Positions 1-6,253 of a stretch of 7,908 nt of DNA are shown here, piece by piece. The stretch covers positions 1 to 7,908 of the forward strand of contig JAQTVU010000084.1 in NCBI GenBank assembly GCA_028706695.1. The letters run 5' to 3'. Each line of letters begins with the position of its first letter. Within the stretch, counting starts at the first letter, position 1. The DNA is from Mycobacterium sp. Lineage in GTDB: Bacteria; Actinomycetota; Actinomycetes; Mycobacteriales; Mycobacteriaceae. The notes beneath the pieces are model-generated. The model was not told the DNA's origin and did no database searches. It saw nothing but the letters and a program-made list of their open reading frames with translations. A program made the position numbers and the translations under genes.

Positions 1-222
1 CCCCGACGCGGACACCGGCTGTTCAAGCCCCTGCGCCAGATCATCGAATCGGTCAACGACACCCTCAAAGGCCAGCTCGACCTCGAACAACACGGCGGGC
101 GCACCTTCGCCGGGGTCTGCGCGCGCGCCGCTCAGCGCATCCTCGCCCCGACCGCCGCCATCTGGCACAACGACCACCTCGGCACCACCATCAAGCGATC
201 ACTGACCGCCTACGACCACTGA
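1..222 (+). CDS. C-terminal end of a DDE transposase, IS4/IS5/IS982 superfamily (5' part outside window)
   Basis: Frame 1 is open from the window edge to a TGA at 220-222 and gives 73 residues. They read as the tail of a DDE insertion-sequence transposase, which cuts and joins element ends. Visible support is an R-x3-E-x6-K pattern (Arg12, Glu16, Lys23), the signature around the catalytic glutamate in this superfamily. It is followed by GQLDLEQHGGRT and AIWHNDH and the ending RSLTAYDH, which I remember from actinobacterial transposases often annotated as IS982 family. The DDE aspartates and the start would lie left of the window, so I cannot tell an intact element from a remnant. It is convergent with the methyltransferase gene, whose stop is 18 bp away, so any right terminal repeat must lie in or very near 223-245. 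The family assignment is from memory; that it is a transposase end is fairly sure. Confidence 0.75.
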   Translation, partial: PRRGHRLFKPLRQIIESVNDTLKGQLDLEQHGGRTFAGVCARAAQRILAPTAAIWHNDHLGTTIKRSLTAYDH

Positions 223-240
223 CCCCTTGGAATCACTCAT

Positions 241-990
241 CTAGTCCACGCGGGTGGCGTGAACCTCCCAGAACGGGGCGTGCACCGTGCCGCCGACCAG
301 CCACGGTTCCATCGCCCGGAAACGCTCCAGCAGGGCCCGGGCCTCCTCGGATTTGTCGGGATTGCGCGCGGCCATCATCTCGATGGTCTCTGCGCTCATG
401 TTGACCAGGTAGGTGGTCGGCCCCAAGTAGGTGATCTCCCAGCCACCTGCCGGCAACACGCCCCGAAAGTCGTCCTCGGACAGCGATCGCATCATGGTGA
501 AGCCGTTGACGTCATGCGCGCCGAATTCGAACAGGTATAGCCGCGCGCCCGGCTTGGTAGCCCTATGTAACGCCTGCACGTAGGACTTCTGCAGCTCGGG
601 ATCGTTGCTGAACGTGTGATAGAAGGCGCAATCCACGACGGTGTCGAAGCGGCCTTCCAGCCCGTCCAGCCGCGTGGCGTCGGCCAGTTCGAAGTTCACC
701 GACACCCCGGCCTTGCGCGCGTTGTCCCGGGCCCGCTCCAGGGCGGTCGCCGAGCCGTCGATGCCGGTGGCCGCGTATCCCCTGGTGGCGTAGTAGATGG
801 CGTGGTGGCCTGGCCCGGTGCCCGGGTCGAGCACCTCGCCCTTGACCGCTCCCAGGGCGACCAGCCGCTGGACCACCGGTTGCGGCCCGCCGATGTCCCA
901 CGGCGTGGCCGCCGGCAGCCCGTTCGACAGCCGCTCGTCGCGGTACATCTCCTCGAACCGGGTGGGGTCGGCCGAAGCTGGTTGATCCAT
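241..990 (-). CDS. Class I SAM-dependent methyltransferase (Rv2675c-like)
   Basis: This 249-residue cytoplasmic protein is predicted to transfer a methyl group from S-adenosylmethionine to an unknown acceptor. The Rossmann core is plain: motif I VLDPGTGPG at 53-61, the acidic ribose-binding end of strand 2 at GID 77-79, and FDTVVDCAFYHTF at 115-127 for strand 4. An N-terminal TPWDIGGPQP at 29-38 resembles the PWD-x-G segment of thiopurine/thiol/halide methyltransferases, which hints at a small thiol or halide substrate; this is inference. The start at 990 is chosen because GAGGAG sits 4 nt upstream; an ATG six codons earlier would place that site inside the gene. The frame stays open to 1320, but that part overlaps the next methyltransferase gene. 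It is the last of five co-directional genes, 70 nt after its neighbour, and matches the gene following hemQ in M. tuberculosis from memory. The 3' end appears intact despite the adjacent transposase. Confidence 0.88.
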   Translation of the reverse strand: MDQPASADPTRFEEMYRDERLSNGLPAATPWDIGGPQPVVQRLVALGAVKGEVLDPGTGPGHHAIYYATRGYAATGIDGSATALERARDNARKAGVSVNFELADATRLDGLEGRFDTVVDCAFYHTFSNDPELQKSYVQALHRATKPGARLYLFEFGAHDVNGFTMMRSLSEDDFRGVLPAGGWEITYLGPTTYLVNMSAETIEMMAARNPDKSEEARALLERFRAMEPWLVGGTVHAPFWEVHATRVD

Positions 991-994
991 GTGG

Positions 995-1000
995 CTCCTC
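995..1000 (-). promoter_or_regulatory. Ribosome binding site of the 241-990 methyltransferase
   Basis: On the minus strand GAGGAG lies 4 nt before the ATG at 990. It decides the start over the in-frame ATG at 1008, which has no comparable site. Confidence 0.7.
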
Positions 1001-1060
1001 GCTTCCATGACGCGACATCTCGACGTCGCCGATGCGTCGGCACTGATCGCGGCGGGACTT

Positions 1061-1678
1061 TCAGCGGCGAATGGCTTTGACCACCTGAAGCGCACGTCGG
1101 CCACGGTCAAGTGTTTGCGTGTGAACGTCGTCGAATCCTGCCGTACGACAGCAAGCAGCGAACAACCCGGTCTGTTGGTCAGTCCATCCGTGGCTGGCCA
1201 GCCCGGTAGCACCGGGCCGCACGCGGCGCTCGACTGCGAAGAATCGCCCAGCCGGGGACAGTACTCGTCGCACCTCGGCAAGTCCCGCGGCGACATCCGC
1301 CCAGTGGTGCACAGTCGCAACCGCCCACACCACTGTTGCGGAATGGTCCGGCAGCGGTAAGGCTTCCACGCTGCCCTGCCGCCAGCTAATTCCTGGCCGG
1401 TCGCGGGTCACCAGCCGGGCCATCCCGAGCATCAACCTCGCCGGATCGACGCCGACGACGCTCGCACCGCGGCGGGCAGCTTCTCTGACTGAGTCGCCTG
1501 GACCGCAACCAATGTCCACAACCTGGTCGGAACTCGACAATGAAGCCAGGTCGGCGACAACCCGGGCGCGAGCACGGCCCGCGAACAACATGGTGAGCGC
1601 CGCGAAAAAACCAATCTGCCCGGCGAATCCGGGATGATCGGCGTGATGGTTTACCGGGTGGGCCGGCGAGATGTCCAT
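1061..1678 (-). CDS. Class I SAM-dependent methyltransferase (methyltransferase 11/UbiE-like)
   Basis: This 205-residue soluble protein is predicted to use S-adenosylmethionine; the substrate cannot be told from sequence. The fold markers are motif I VVDIGCGPG at 53-61, the acidic loop VGVDPA at 75-80, VEALPLPD at 104-111 and AVATVHHW at 119-126, the order seen in UbiE/type 11 methyltransferases. The N-terminus VNHHADHPGF (9-18) recurs, from memory, in actinobacterial members. It is shorter than UbiE itself (about 250 residues), with a reduced C-terminal part. The start ATG at 1678 has a strong AAGGA 5 nt upstream. It lies 96 nt after hemQ and 70 nt before the other methyltransferase, to which it is not closely related. 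A hand count gives about 66% GC for 1081-1680 against about 76% for 3001-3300 in hemY, so it may be a later insertion into the heme cluster. That is inference; the methyltransferase fold is secure. Confidence 0.87.
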   Translation of the reverse strand: MDISPAHPVNHHADHPGFAGQIGFFAALTMLFAGRARARVVADLASLSSSDQVVDIGCGPGDSVREAARRGASVVGVDPARLMLGMARLVTRDRPGISWRQGSVEALPLPDHSATVVWAVATVHHWADVAAGLAEVRRVLSPAGRFFAVERRVRPGATGLASHGWTDQQTGLFAACCRTAGFDDVHTQTLDRGRRALQVVKAIRR

Positions 1679-1683
1679 GGCTT

Positions 1684-1688
1684 TCCTT
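1684..1688 (-). promoter_or_regulatory. Ribosome binding site of the 1061-1678 methyltransferase
   Basis: The minus strand reads AGAAGGAAA just upstream, with core AAGGA 5 nt before the ATG at 1678. It is stronger than the sites before hemY and hemQ and supports independent initiation after the 96-nt gap. Confidence 0.7.
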
Positions 1689-1774
1689 CTGTGACGGCCA
1701 GGCCGCGGCTCAGCTCGGGATCAGTGCGTCGGCGCCGCGGTGCTGCGACCAACGAGACCGGTCGGCGGGCAGGC

Positions 1775-2470
1775 TCACGGCAGCGCGGTCACCAACTGCT
1801 CGACCGGCACCCGCGGCCCGGTGAAAAACGGTGTCTCCGCGCGGGTGTGCCGTCGGGCGTCGGTGGCGCGCAGCTCCCGCATCAGGTCGACGATGCGGTG
1901 CAGCTCGGGGGCCTCGAACGCCAGGATCCACTCGTAGTCCCCGAGCGCGAACGCCGGCACCGTGTTGGCGCGGACATCCTTGTACTCGCGCGCGGCCATG
2001 CCATGCTCGGAGAGCATGCGGCGGCGCTCCTCGTCGGGCAGCAGGTACCACTCGTAGGACCGCACGAACGGATACACGCAGATGTAGGCGCCGGGCTCCT
2101 CACCGGCCAGAAACGCCGGGATGTGGCTCTTGTTGAACTCGGCCGGGCGGTGCAGGGCCACACTGCTCCACACCGGCGAGCACGCCCGCCCTAACGTGGT
2201 GGTGCGCCGGAAGTCGGCATAAGTCGCCTGCAGGGCTTCGACGGTCTCGGCGTGGGTCCAGATCATGAAGTCGGCGTCGGCCCGCAGGCCCGCGACGTCG
2301 TAGAGGCCGCGCACCACGACGCCGCGCTCCTCCTGCAACTTCAGAAACGTCGCCGCGTCGTCGACGACGGCGTCGCGCTGTTCACCGAGCGCGCCCGGGC
2401 GCACGGAGAACACCGAGAACATCAGGTAGCGCACCGCCGCGTTCAGTGCGTCGTAGTCGAGCTTGGCCAT
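1775..2470 (-). CDS. hemQ: Coproheme decarboxylase (HemQ/ChdC), chlorite dismutase-like
   Basis: HemQ oxidatively decarboxylates the two propionates of iron-coproporphyrin III with hydrogen peroxide to give heme b, the last step of the coproporphyrin-dependent pathway in the cytoplasm. The 231-residue protein matches, from memory, M. tuberculosis Rv2676c in length and nearly throughout. Key residues are visible: Tyr133 in CVYPF is the expected catalytic radical tyrosine; His116 in KSHIP corresponds to the distal histidine reported for the Corynebacterium enzyme (numbered two higher there); His156 in SEHGM is the expected proximal heme ligand. A distal Gln or Arg of true chlorite dismutase is not evident, and no signal peptide is present. 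The start ATG at 2470 is 5 nt after the hemY stop, with only a weak AGG upstream, so translation is probably coupled to hemY. Older annotations call this family chlorite dismutase. Confidence 0.96.
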   Translation of the reverse strand: MAKLDYDALNAAVRYLMFSVFSVRPGALGEQRDAVVDDAATFLKLQEERGVVVRGLYDVAGLRADADFMIWTHAETVEALQATYADFRRTTTLGRACSPVWSSVALHRPAEFNKSHIPAFLAGEEPGAYICVYPFVRSYEWYLLPDEERRRMLSEHGMAAREYKDVRANTVPAFALGDYEWILAFEAPELHRIVDLMRELRATDARRHTRAETPFFTGPRVPVEQLVTALP

Positions 2471-2475
2471 GAGAC

Positions 2476-3822
2476 CTATCGTGCCACTTCCGCTTCGAGC
2501 ACCTGGACCGCGCGCCCCGCTGCACCCACGCACGCCGGCACCCCGATGCCGTCCAGGTAGCCGCCCGCCACGGCGAGGCCCGGCGGCAGACCCGCCCGGA
2601 TCTCGGCGACCAGGTCGGCGTGACCGGGCCCGTACTGTGGCAACGCGTCGATCCAGCGCTGCACCCGGGCGTCGAGCGGCTCTACGGTCAGCCCGAACAC
2701 GCTGGCCAGGTCGCGCATCGCCCAGGCCAGCAGCTCGTCGTCCGTGGCGCTGCTGGCCACGTCGTCGCCGAACCGCCCGAACGACATCCGCAGCAGCTGC
2801 CTGTCGCCGCGCACGCCCCACTTGCGCGACGACAGGGTGATCGCCTTGGCGTGTAACCGCTCACCGCTTGCCACCAGCACGCCGGAACAGTCGGGAAACG
2901 CCGTCGCGGCCGGCACCGCCAGCGCCACCACCGCCGACGAGGCGCTCACGATCCGGCCGGCGGCCGCGCCGCTGCGCGGGGCGACGTCGCGCGCCAGGAG
3001 CGCCACCTGGGGGGCTGGAACAGCCAGGACCACCGCATCGGCGTGCCGGCGCACACCGGTGTCGTCGAACAGCACCCAACCCGGTTCCAGCCGTTGCACG
3101 GCGGCACGCACCCAATCCGGCCGTGCGCGCCGTACGAGCTCGTCGACCAGCACCCGATAGCCGCCGTCGAGCGCTCCGAACACGGGCGCGCCGGTGACCG
3201 GCGGCGCGGCCTGCCGGACGGCGTCGGTGAGGCTGGTGGCGCCGCGATCGAGGGCCGCGGCCACCCCGGGAGCGGCCGCGCGCAGGCCGATCGTGGTCGC
3301 CGAGCCCGCATACACCCCGCCGAGCAGCGGATCCACCGACCGGGCGACTGTCTGGTTGCCGAACCGGTCACCCACCAAGTCGGCCACCGCCGGGTCGGCG
3401 CCGGGTCGCCAGCCCAGCGGGCGGGACGGCTCGGCGGCGATGCGTGCGACGGTCGCCTCGTCGACCAGCCCGGCCATCGAGTCCGCCGATGAGGGAATGC
3501 CGGCGACCGTGCCGGCCGGCAGTGGGTGCAATGCCCGGTCGGCGTAGATGAGCGGCCGCGCGCCGGTGGTATCGAGCCGGCGGTCCGACAGGCCCAGTTC
3601 GGCCAGCAGCGCCGGCATCTCGGGGCGGCGCAGCACGAACGCCTCGGCCCCCACATCCATCGGCCGCCCGCCGACCGGCTCGGTGCGCAATATTCCGCCG
3701 AGCTTCGCCCCCGGCTCGAACAGCGTGATGGTCGCGTCCTCCCCGGCGGCCAGGCGCAGCCGGTAGGCCGCCGTCAGCCCCGAAATTCCGCCTCCGACAA
3801 CGCAATAAGAGCGAGGCGTCAT
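2476..3822 (-). CDS. hemY: Coproporphyrinogen III oxidase HemY/CgoX (protoporphyrinogen oxidase family)
   Basis: This FAD enzyme removes six electrons from coproporphyrinogen III to give coproporphyrin III, using oxygen. In Actinobacteria the HemY family works at this step rather than on protoporphyrinogen (established for the family), and neighbouring hemQ fits that. The 448-residue length is typical. The N-terminal dinucleotide motif has G10-x-G12-x-x-G15, the ribose-binding Glu36 ends strand 2 in TLFEP, and LGG 41-43 and MDVGAEAF 55-62 follow as in amine oxidase-like flavoproteins. The C-terminal FAD-contact segment GLAVAGGYLDGIGVPACVG spans 415-433. There is no signal peptide or obvious transmembrane helix. 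The ATG at 3822 overlaps the hemE stop in an ATGA arrangement, so translation is very likely coupled to hemE, and the hemQ start follows the TAG by 5 nt. Many annotations still label it hemG or protoporphyrinogen oxidase. Confidence 0.96.
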   Translation of the reverse strand: MTPRSYCVVGGGISGLTAAYRLRLAAGEDATITLFEPGAKLGGILRTEPVGGRPMDVGAEAFVLRRPEMPALLAELGLSDRRLDTTGARPLIYADRALHPLPAGTVAGIPSSADSMAGLVDEATVARIAAEPSRPLGWRPGADPAVADLVGDRFGNQTVARSVDPLLGGVYAGSATTIGLRAAAPGVAAALDRGATSLTDAVRQAAPPVTGAPVFGALDGGYRVLVDELVRRARPDWVRAAVQRLEPGWVLFDDTGVRRHADAVVLAVPAPQVALLARDVAPRSGAAAGRIVSASSAVVALAVPAATAFPDCSGVLVASGERLHAKAITLSSRKWGVRGDRQLLRMSFGRFGDDVASSATDDELLAWAMRDLASVFGLTVEPLDARVQRWIDALPQYGPGHADLVAEIRAGLPPGLAVAGGYLDGIGVPACVGAAGRAVQVLEAEVAR

Positions 3823-4868
3823 AGCGAGTGGACCAGCGACACCAGCTCGGTCAGCACGTCGGGATCCGTTTCGGGCAACACCCCGTGGCCGAGGTTGAAC
3901 ACGTGCCCGGCCGCCCCGGCGTCAACGGCGCGGCGTCCGTCGTCGACGACGGCGCGAACGACACGCTCCACCACCGGCCAGCCCGCCAGCAACACCACCG
4001 GGTCGAGGTTGCCCTGCAGCGCGGTGCCGGGCTCGACCCGGGTGGCGGCGTCGGCCAGCGAGGTGCGCCAATCCACCCCCACCGCCGTGGCACCGCAGGC
4101 CGACATCGCCCCCAGCAGTTCGGCGGTGCCGACCCCGAAGTGCGTCATCGGCGCGCCGTACTCGGCCAGCGCACCGAAAACCCGCGCACTGTGCGGTTGC
4201 ACGTAAGTGCGGTAGTCGGCCAGCGACAGGGCCCCCGCCCAGGAGTCGAACACCTGGATGGCATCCACCCCGGCGTCGAGCTGCACGCGCAAAAAGCCGA
4301 GGGTGATGTCGGTCAGCTTCTCCATCAGCGCGTGCCAGCTGCCGGGTTCGGCCAGCATCATCGCCTTGGTGCGGGCGTGGTGGCGGCTCGGTCCACCCTC
4401 GATCAGATAGGAGGCCAGCGTGAACGGCGCACCGGCGAACCCGATCAGCGGGACGTCTCCGAGCGCGGCCACCAGCAGCGTGACCGCATCCGACACCGCC
4501 TGCACCCGTTGCAGGTCAAGAGGTTTCAGCGCATCGACGTCGGCCGCGGTGCGCACCGGCGATCCGATGACCGGCCCGACGTCGGGGATGATGTCCAAAT
4601 CGACGCCGGCGCCGAGTAGCGGCACCACGATGTCGGAGAACAGGATCGCCGCGTCCACGCCGTGCCGGCGCACCGGCTGCAGGGTGATCTCGCAGACCAG
4701 TTCAGCGTCGAAACAGGCCGCCAGCATGTTGTGCCGGGCGCGCAGCGCCCGGTATTCGGGCAGTGAGCGGCCGGCCTGGCGCATGAACCACACCGGCACC
4801 CCGGTGGGCTTGCGACCGCTCACAGCGGCCAGATACGGCGATTTGTGGAGGTCGCGGCGAATGCTCAT
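3819..4868 (-). CDS. hemE: Uroporphyrinogen decarboxylase
   Basis: HemE decarboxylates the four acetate side chains of uroporphyrinogen III to methyls, giving coproporphyrinogen III, without a cofactor. The 349 residues fit the usual 340-360. Expected active-site residues are present: Arg30 and Arg34 in the FMRQAGRSLPEYR signature, Asp79 in LFSDIVVPL (the pyrrole-binding aspartate), Tyr154 in FTLASYL and His328 in FNLGHGVLP. The start ATG at 4868 is chosen by resemblance to MSxRRDL-type starts of mycobacterial HemE. Its Shine-Dalgarno match is weak (TTGAGCCC), and an in-frame GTG at 4886 is an alternative six codons upstream. The frame is open to 5366, but that extension runs across the divergent gene and does not look like HemE. 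It is first of the heme cluster and shares a 4-nt stop/start overlap with hemY, so the promoter for the run should lie in 4869-5030. Confidence 0.97.
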   Translation of the reverse strand: MSIRRDLHKSPYLAAVSGRKPTGVPVWFMRQAGRSLPEYRALRARHNMLAACFDAELVCEITLQPVRRHGVDAAILFSDIVVPLLGAGVDLDIIPDVGPVIGSPVRTAADVDALKPLDLQRVQAVSDAVTLLVAALGDVPLIGFAGAPFTLASYLIEGGPSRHHARTKAMMLAEPGSWHALMEKLTDITLGFLRVQLDAGVDAIQVFDSWAGALSLADYRTYVQPHSARVFGALAEYGAPMTHFGVGTAELLGAMSACGATAVGVDWRTSLADAATRVEPGTALQGNLDPVVLLAGWPVVERVVRAVVDDGRRAVDAGAAGHVFNLGHGVLPETDPDVLTELVSLVHSL

Positions 4869-5030
4869 TGGGCTCAATGCTGCCACGACCGGCCAGTGCG
4901 GCGCGCGCGCCCGCGCGCGACGAGTTCTGCAAACCCGGGTGTGCGCGCGCCGGATCTGGGTAATGGGTGACATGGACGCTTCGCGCGCCGGGTGGCGCGG
5001 AGTTCCCGCCGACAGGGAAGGAGACAGTCG
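4869..5030. promoter_or_regulatory. Divergent intergenic region between hemE and the membrane protein gene
   Basis: This 162-bp gap separates two outward-facing transcription units and should hold both promoters. I do not see a convincing -10/-35 pair on either strand. Its main visible feature is an alternating G/C tract, almost uninterrupted from about 4898 to 4919, with shorter CGCGCG runs near 4943-4950 and 4982-4987. The rightward gene has its ribosome binding site at the right end. Confidence 0.4.
5018..5024 (+). promoter_or_regulatory. Ribosome binding site of the membrane protein gene
   Basis: AAGGAGA lies 6 nt before the ATG at 5031. It is the best Shine-Dalgarno match in the window and decides this start over the in-frame GTG at 4992. 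Confidence 0.8.
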
Positions 5031-5510
5031 ATGTTGCTGACGGGCGGTTCGGCGAGCGGTGGCGATGCGGTCGGGGGGGTGGAGCATCTCGTCGATCGCG
5101 CGCTGTACAACGTCGCCCACGGCCGCTTCGAGCGGGCGTTGTCGGGGCTGACCGCGTTCGCGGCGCTGGTGACCACGACCGAGATTTACTTCGAGCACTA
5201 CAAGGCCAGCTTCGGCAACAAATGGATGTGGAGCCCGATCATCGTCACCCCACCGGTGGTGGTCGCCGGAGTCGGCGGGGTCTTCTCGCAGCGCTGCGCC
5301 AAGCGGTGGCTGCCGGTCGCCGCGGCGGTGTATGCGGCGAACGGGCTGATGGGCGAGTACTTCCACGCCCGCGGCGTGGCCCGCAAACCCGGCGGCTGGG
5401 GGCTGTACAACTACAACGTGCCGATGGGCCCGCCGATCGCCGCGCCCGGGCTGATGAGCATCGTCGGGGCGATGGGTTTGCTCGCCGCCATCCTGCGCCG
5501 CGAGAAGTGA
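5031..5510 (+). CDS. Small membrane protein with about four helices, first gene of a GMC dehydrogenase unit
   Basis: I do not recognise a named family. The 159-residue product has a polar N-terminus and about four hydrophobic stretches: roughly 36-54, 67-85, 93-109 and 136-155. It ends in a basic tail (LRREK) and has no cleavable signal peptide. Polar residues sit at the edges of the first and third helices: Glu51, Glu55 and His56 in EIYFEHYK, and Glu109 and His112 in GEYFHARG. A conserved-looking loop, GLYNYNVPMGPPIAAP (124-139), precedes the last helix. The start at ATG 5031 is set by a strong AAGGAGA upstream. Its stop is 5 nt before the GTG of the subunit 3-like gene, and the GMC gene follows with overlap. 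It is therefore very likely made with the dehydrogenase and could anchor it or receive its electrons; that role is inference. Coding status is well supported by the ribosome binding site and by the tight operon. Confidence 0.85.
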   Translation: MLLTGGSASGGDAVGGVEHLVDRALYNVAHGRFERALSGLTAFAALVTTTEIYFEHYKASFGNKWMWSPIIVTPPVVVAGVGGVFSQRCAKRWLPVAAAVYAANGLMGEYFHARGVARKPGGWGLYNYNVPMGPPIAAPGLMSIVGAMGLLAAILRREK

Positions 5511-5515
5511 TCGCC

Positions 5516-6253
5516 GTGGCTGACATCTCCAGCGGCCACCATCTGCCCAATCTGCGTCCCGACGGCAAACCGCTGCATCCCTCCTGGCTGCCGCGCCAGC
5601 GCCGCGGCGTCACACCGCAGATGATCGGCCGCTACCCCGACTATGACGTGCTGTCCACCGTCGACAGCTGGGACGCCGCCACCCGCCGGGTGGTGCTGGC
5701 CCGGCTACAGGCGCCCGGGCCGATGCGGTTTTTCGATGCCTGCGAGCAGCCGACGCTGCGCGCCTTCTGCGACACGGTGCTGGCCCAGGACGCCGAACCG
5801 CGGATCCCGGTGGCCGAGGTCATCGACCGGCGGCTCGCCGACGATCAGCTCGACGGCTACCAATACGCCGACATGCCCGACGACCAGGGAACCTGGCGCC
5901 TGGTGCTGGCGGGCCTGGACGAGGCGGCCCGCGACGGCGGCGCCGAATCGTTCGCCGCCGCCGACCCCGAAACCCAGCAGGTCATCGTCGGGCGGTTCGC
6001 CAACGCGGCGCTCTACGGCGGCAGCTGGGAAAAGCTCAACGTCTCGCGGGCGTGGTCGGTGGTGATGCGCATGGTGGTGGGCGCTTTCTACAGCCACCCC
6101 TGGGCATGGAACGAGATCGGTTTCGGCGGGCCCGCTTATCCCCGCGGCTTCATGCGCCTCGGCGGGGTCGGCTCGCGGGAGCCGTTCGAGACCCCCGGGG
6201 CCACCTGCGAGGATCCGGTCCGAGCCGTCGAGCAGCACCACATCGATGGGTGA
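5516..6253 (+). CDS. Gluconate 2-dehydrogenase subunit 3-like protein
   Basis: This 245-residue protein is predicted to be the small partner subunit of the GMC flavoprotein encoded next. In gluconate 2-dehydrogenases and FAD-glucose dehydrogenases this family is needed for folding and export of the large subunit. The clearest signature is FYSHPWAWNEIGFGGPAYPR at 191-210, with the typical helical region from about 68 (GPMRFFDACEQPTLRAFCDT) onward. It is longer than many family members because of an N-terminal segment (HHLPNLRPDGKPLHPSWLPR, 8-27) with no twin-arginine or hydrophobic signal, whereas many proteobacterial homologues carry one. The start GTG at 5516 is preferred because GAGAAG lies 8 nt upstream inside the previous gene; GTG at 5507 is possible. 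It lies 5 nt after the membrane gene and its last 8 nt overlap the GMC start. Family assignment is confident; a chaperone or assembly role is inferred from relatives. Confidence 0.88.
   Translation: MADISSGHHLPNLRPDGKPLHPSWLPRQRRGVTPQMIGRYPDYDVLSTVDSWDAATRRVVLARLQAPGPMRFFDACEQPTLRAFCDTVLAQDAEPRIPVAEVIDRRLADDQLDGYQYADMPDDQGTWRLVLAGLDEAARDGGAESFAAADPETQQVIVGRFANAALYGGSWEKLNVSRAWSVVMRMVVGAFYSHPWAWNEIGFGGPAYPRGFMRLGGVGSREPFETPGATCEDPVRAVEQHHIDG

Noticed and set aside
991..1320. N-terminal extension of the 241-990 methyltransferase frame to 1320
   Set aside because: The extension overlaps the other methyltransferase gene, has no domain, and the GAGGAG site points to the ATG at 990.
1746..1764. 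Possible hairpin in the hemQ-methyltransferase gap (CGACC/GGTCG)
   Set aside because: The stem is only 5 bp with a 9-nt loop and no T-run, which is too weak in DNA this GC-rich to call a terminator.
3828..4619. 263-codon plus-strand frame
   Set aside because: It is antisense to hemE and reads as Arg/His/Gly-rich shadow sequence without motifs.
4869..5366. Upstream extension of the hemE frame
   Set aside because: It runs antisense to the membrane protein gene, is rich in Arg/Pro low-complexity sequence and does not resemble HemE.
4967..5515. Upstream extension of the subunit 3-like frame
   Set aside because: It is another frame of the membrane protein gene; the GTG at 5516 follows the membrane gene stop with a usable ribosome site.
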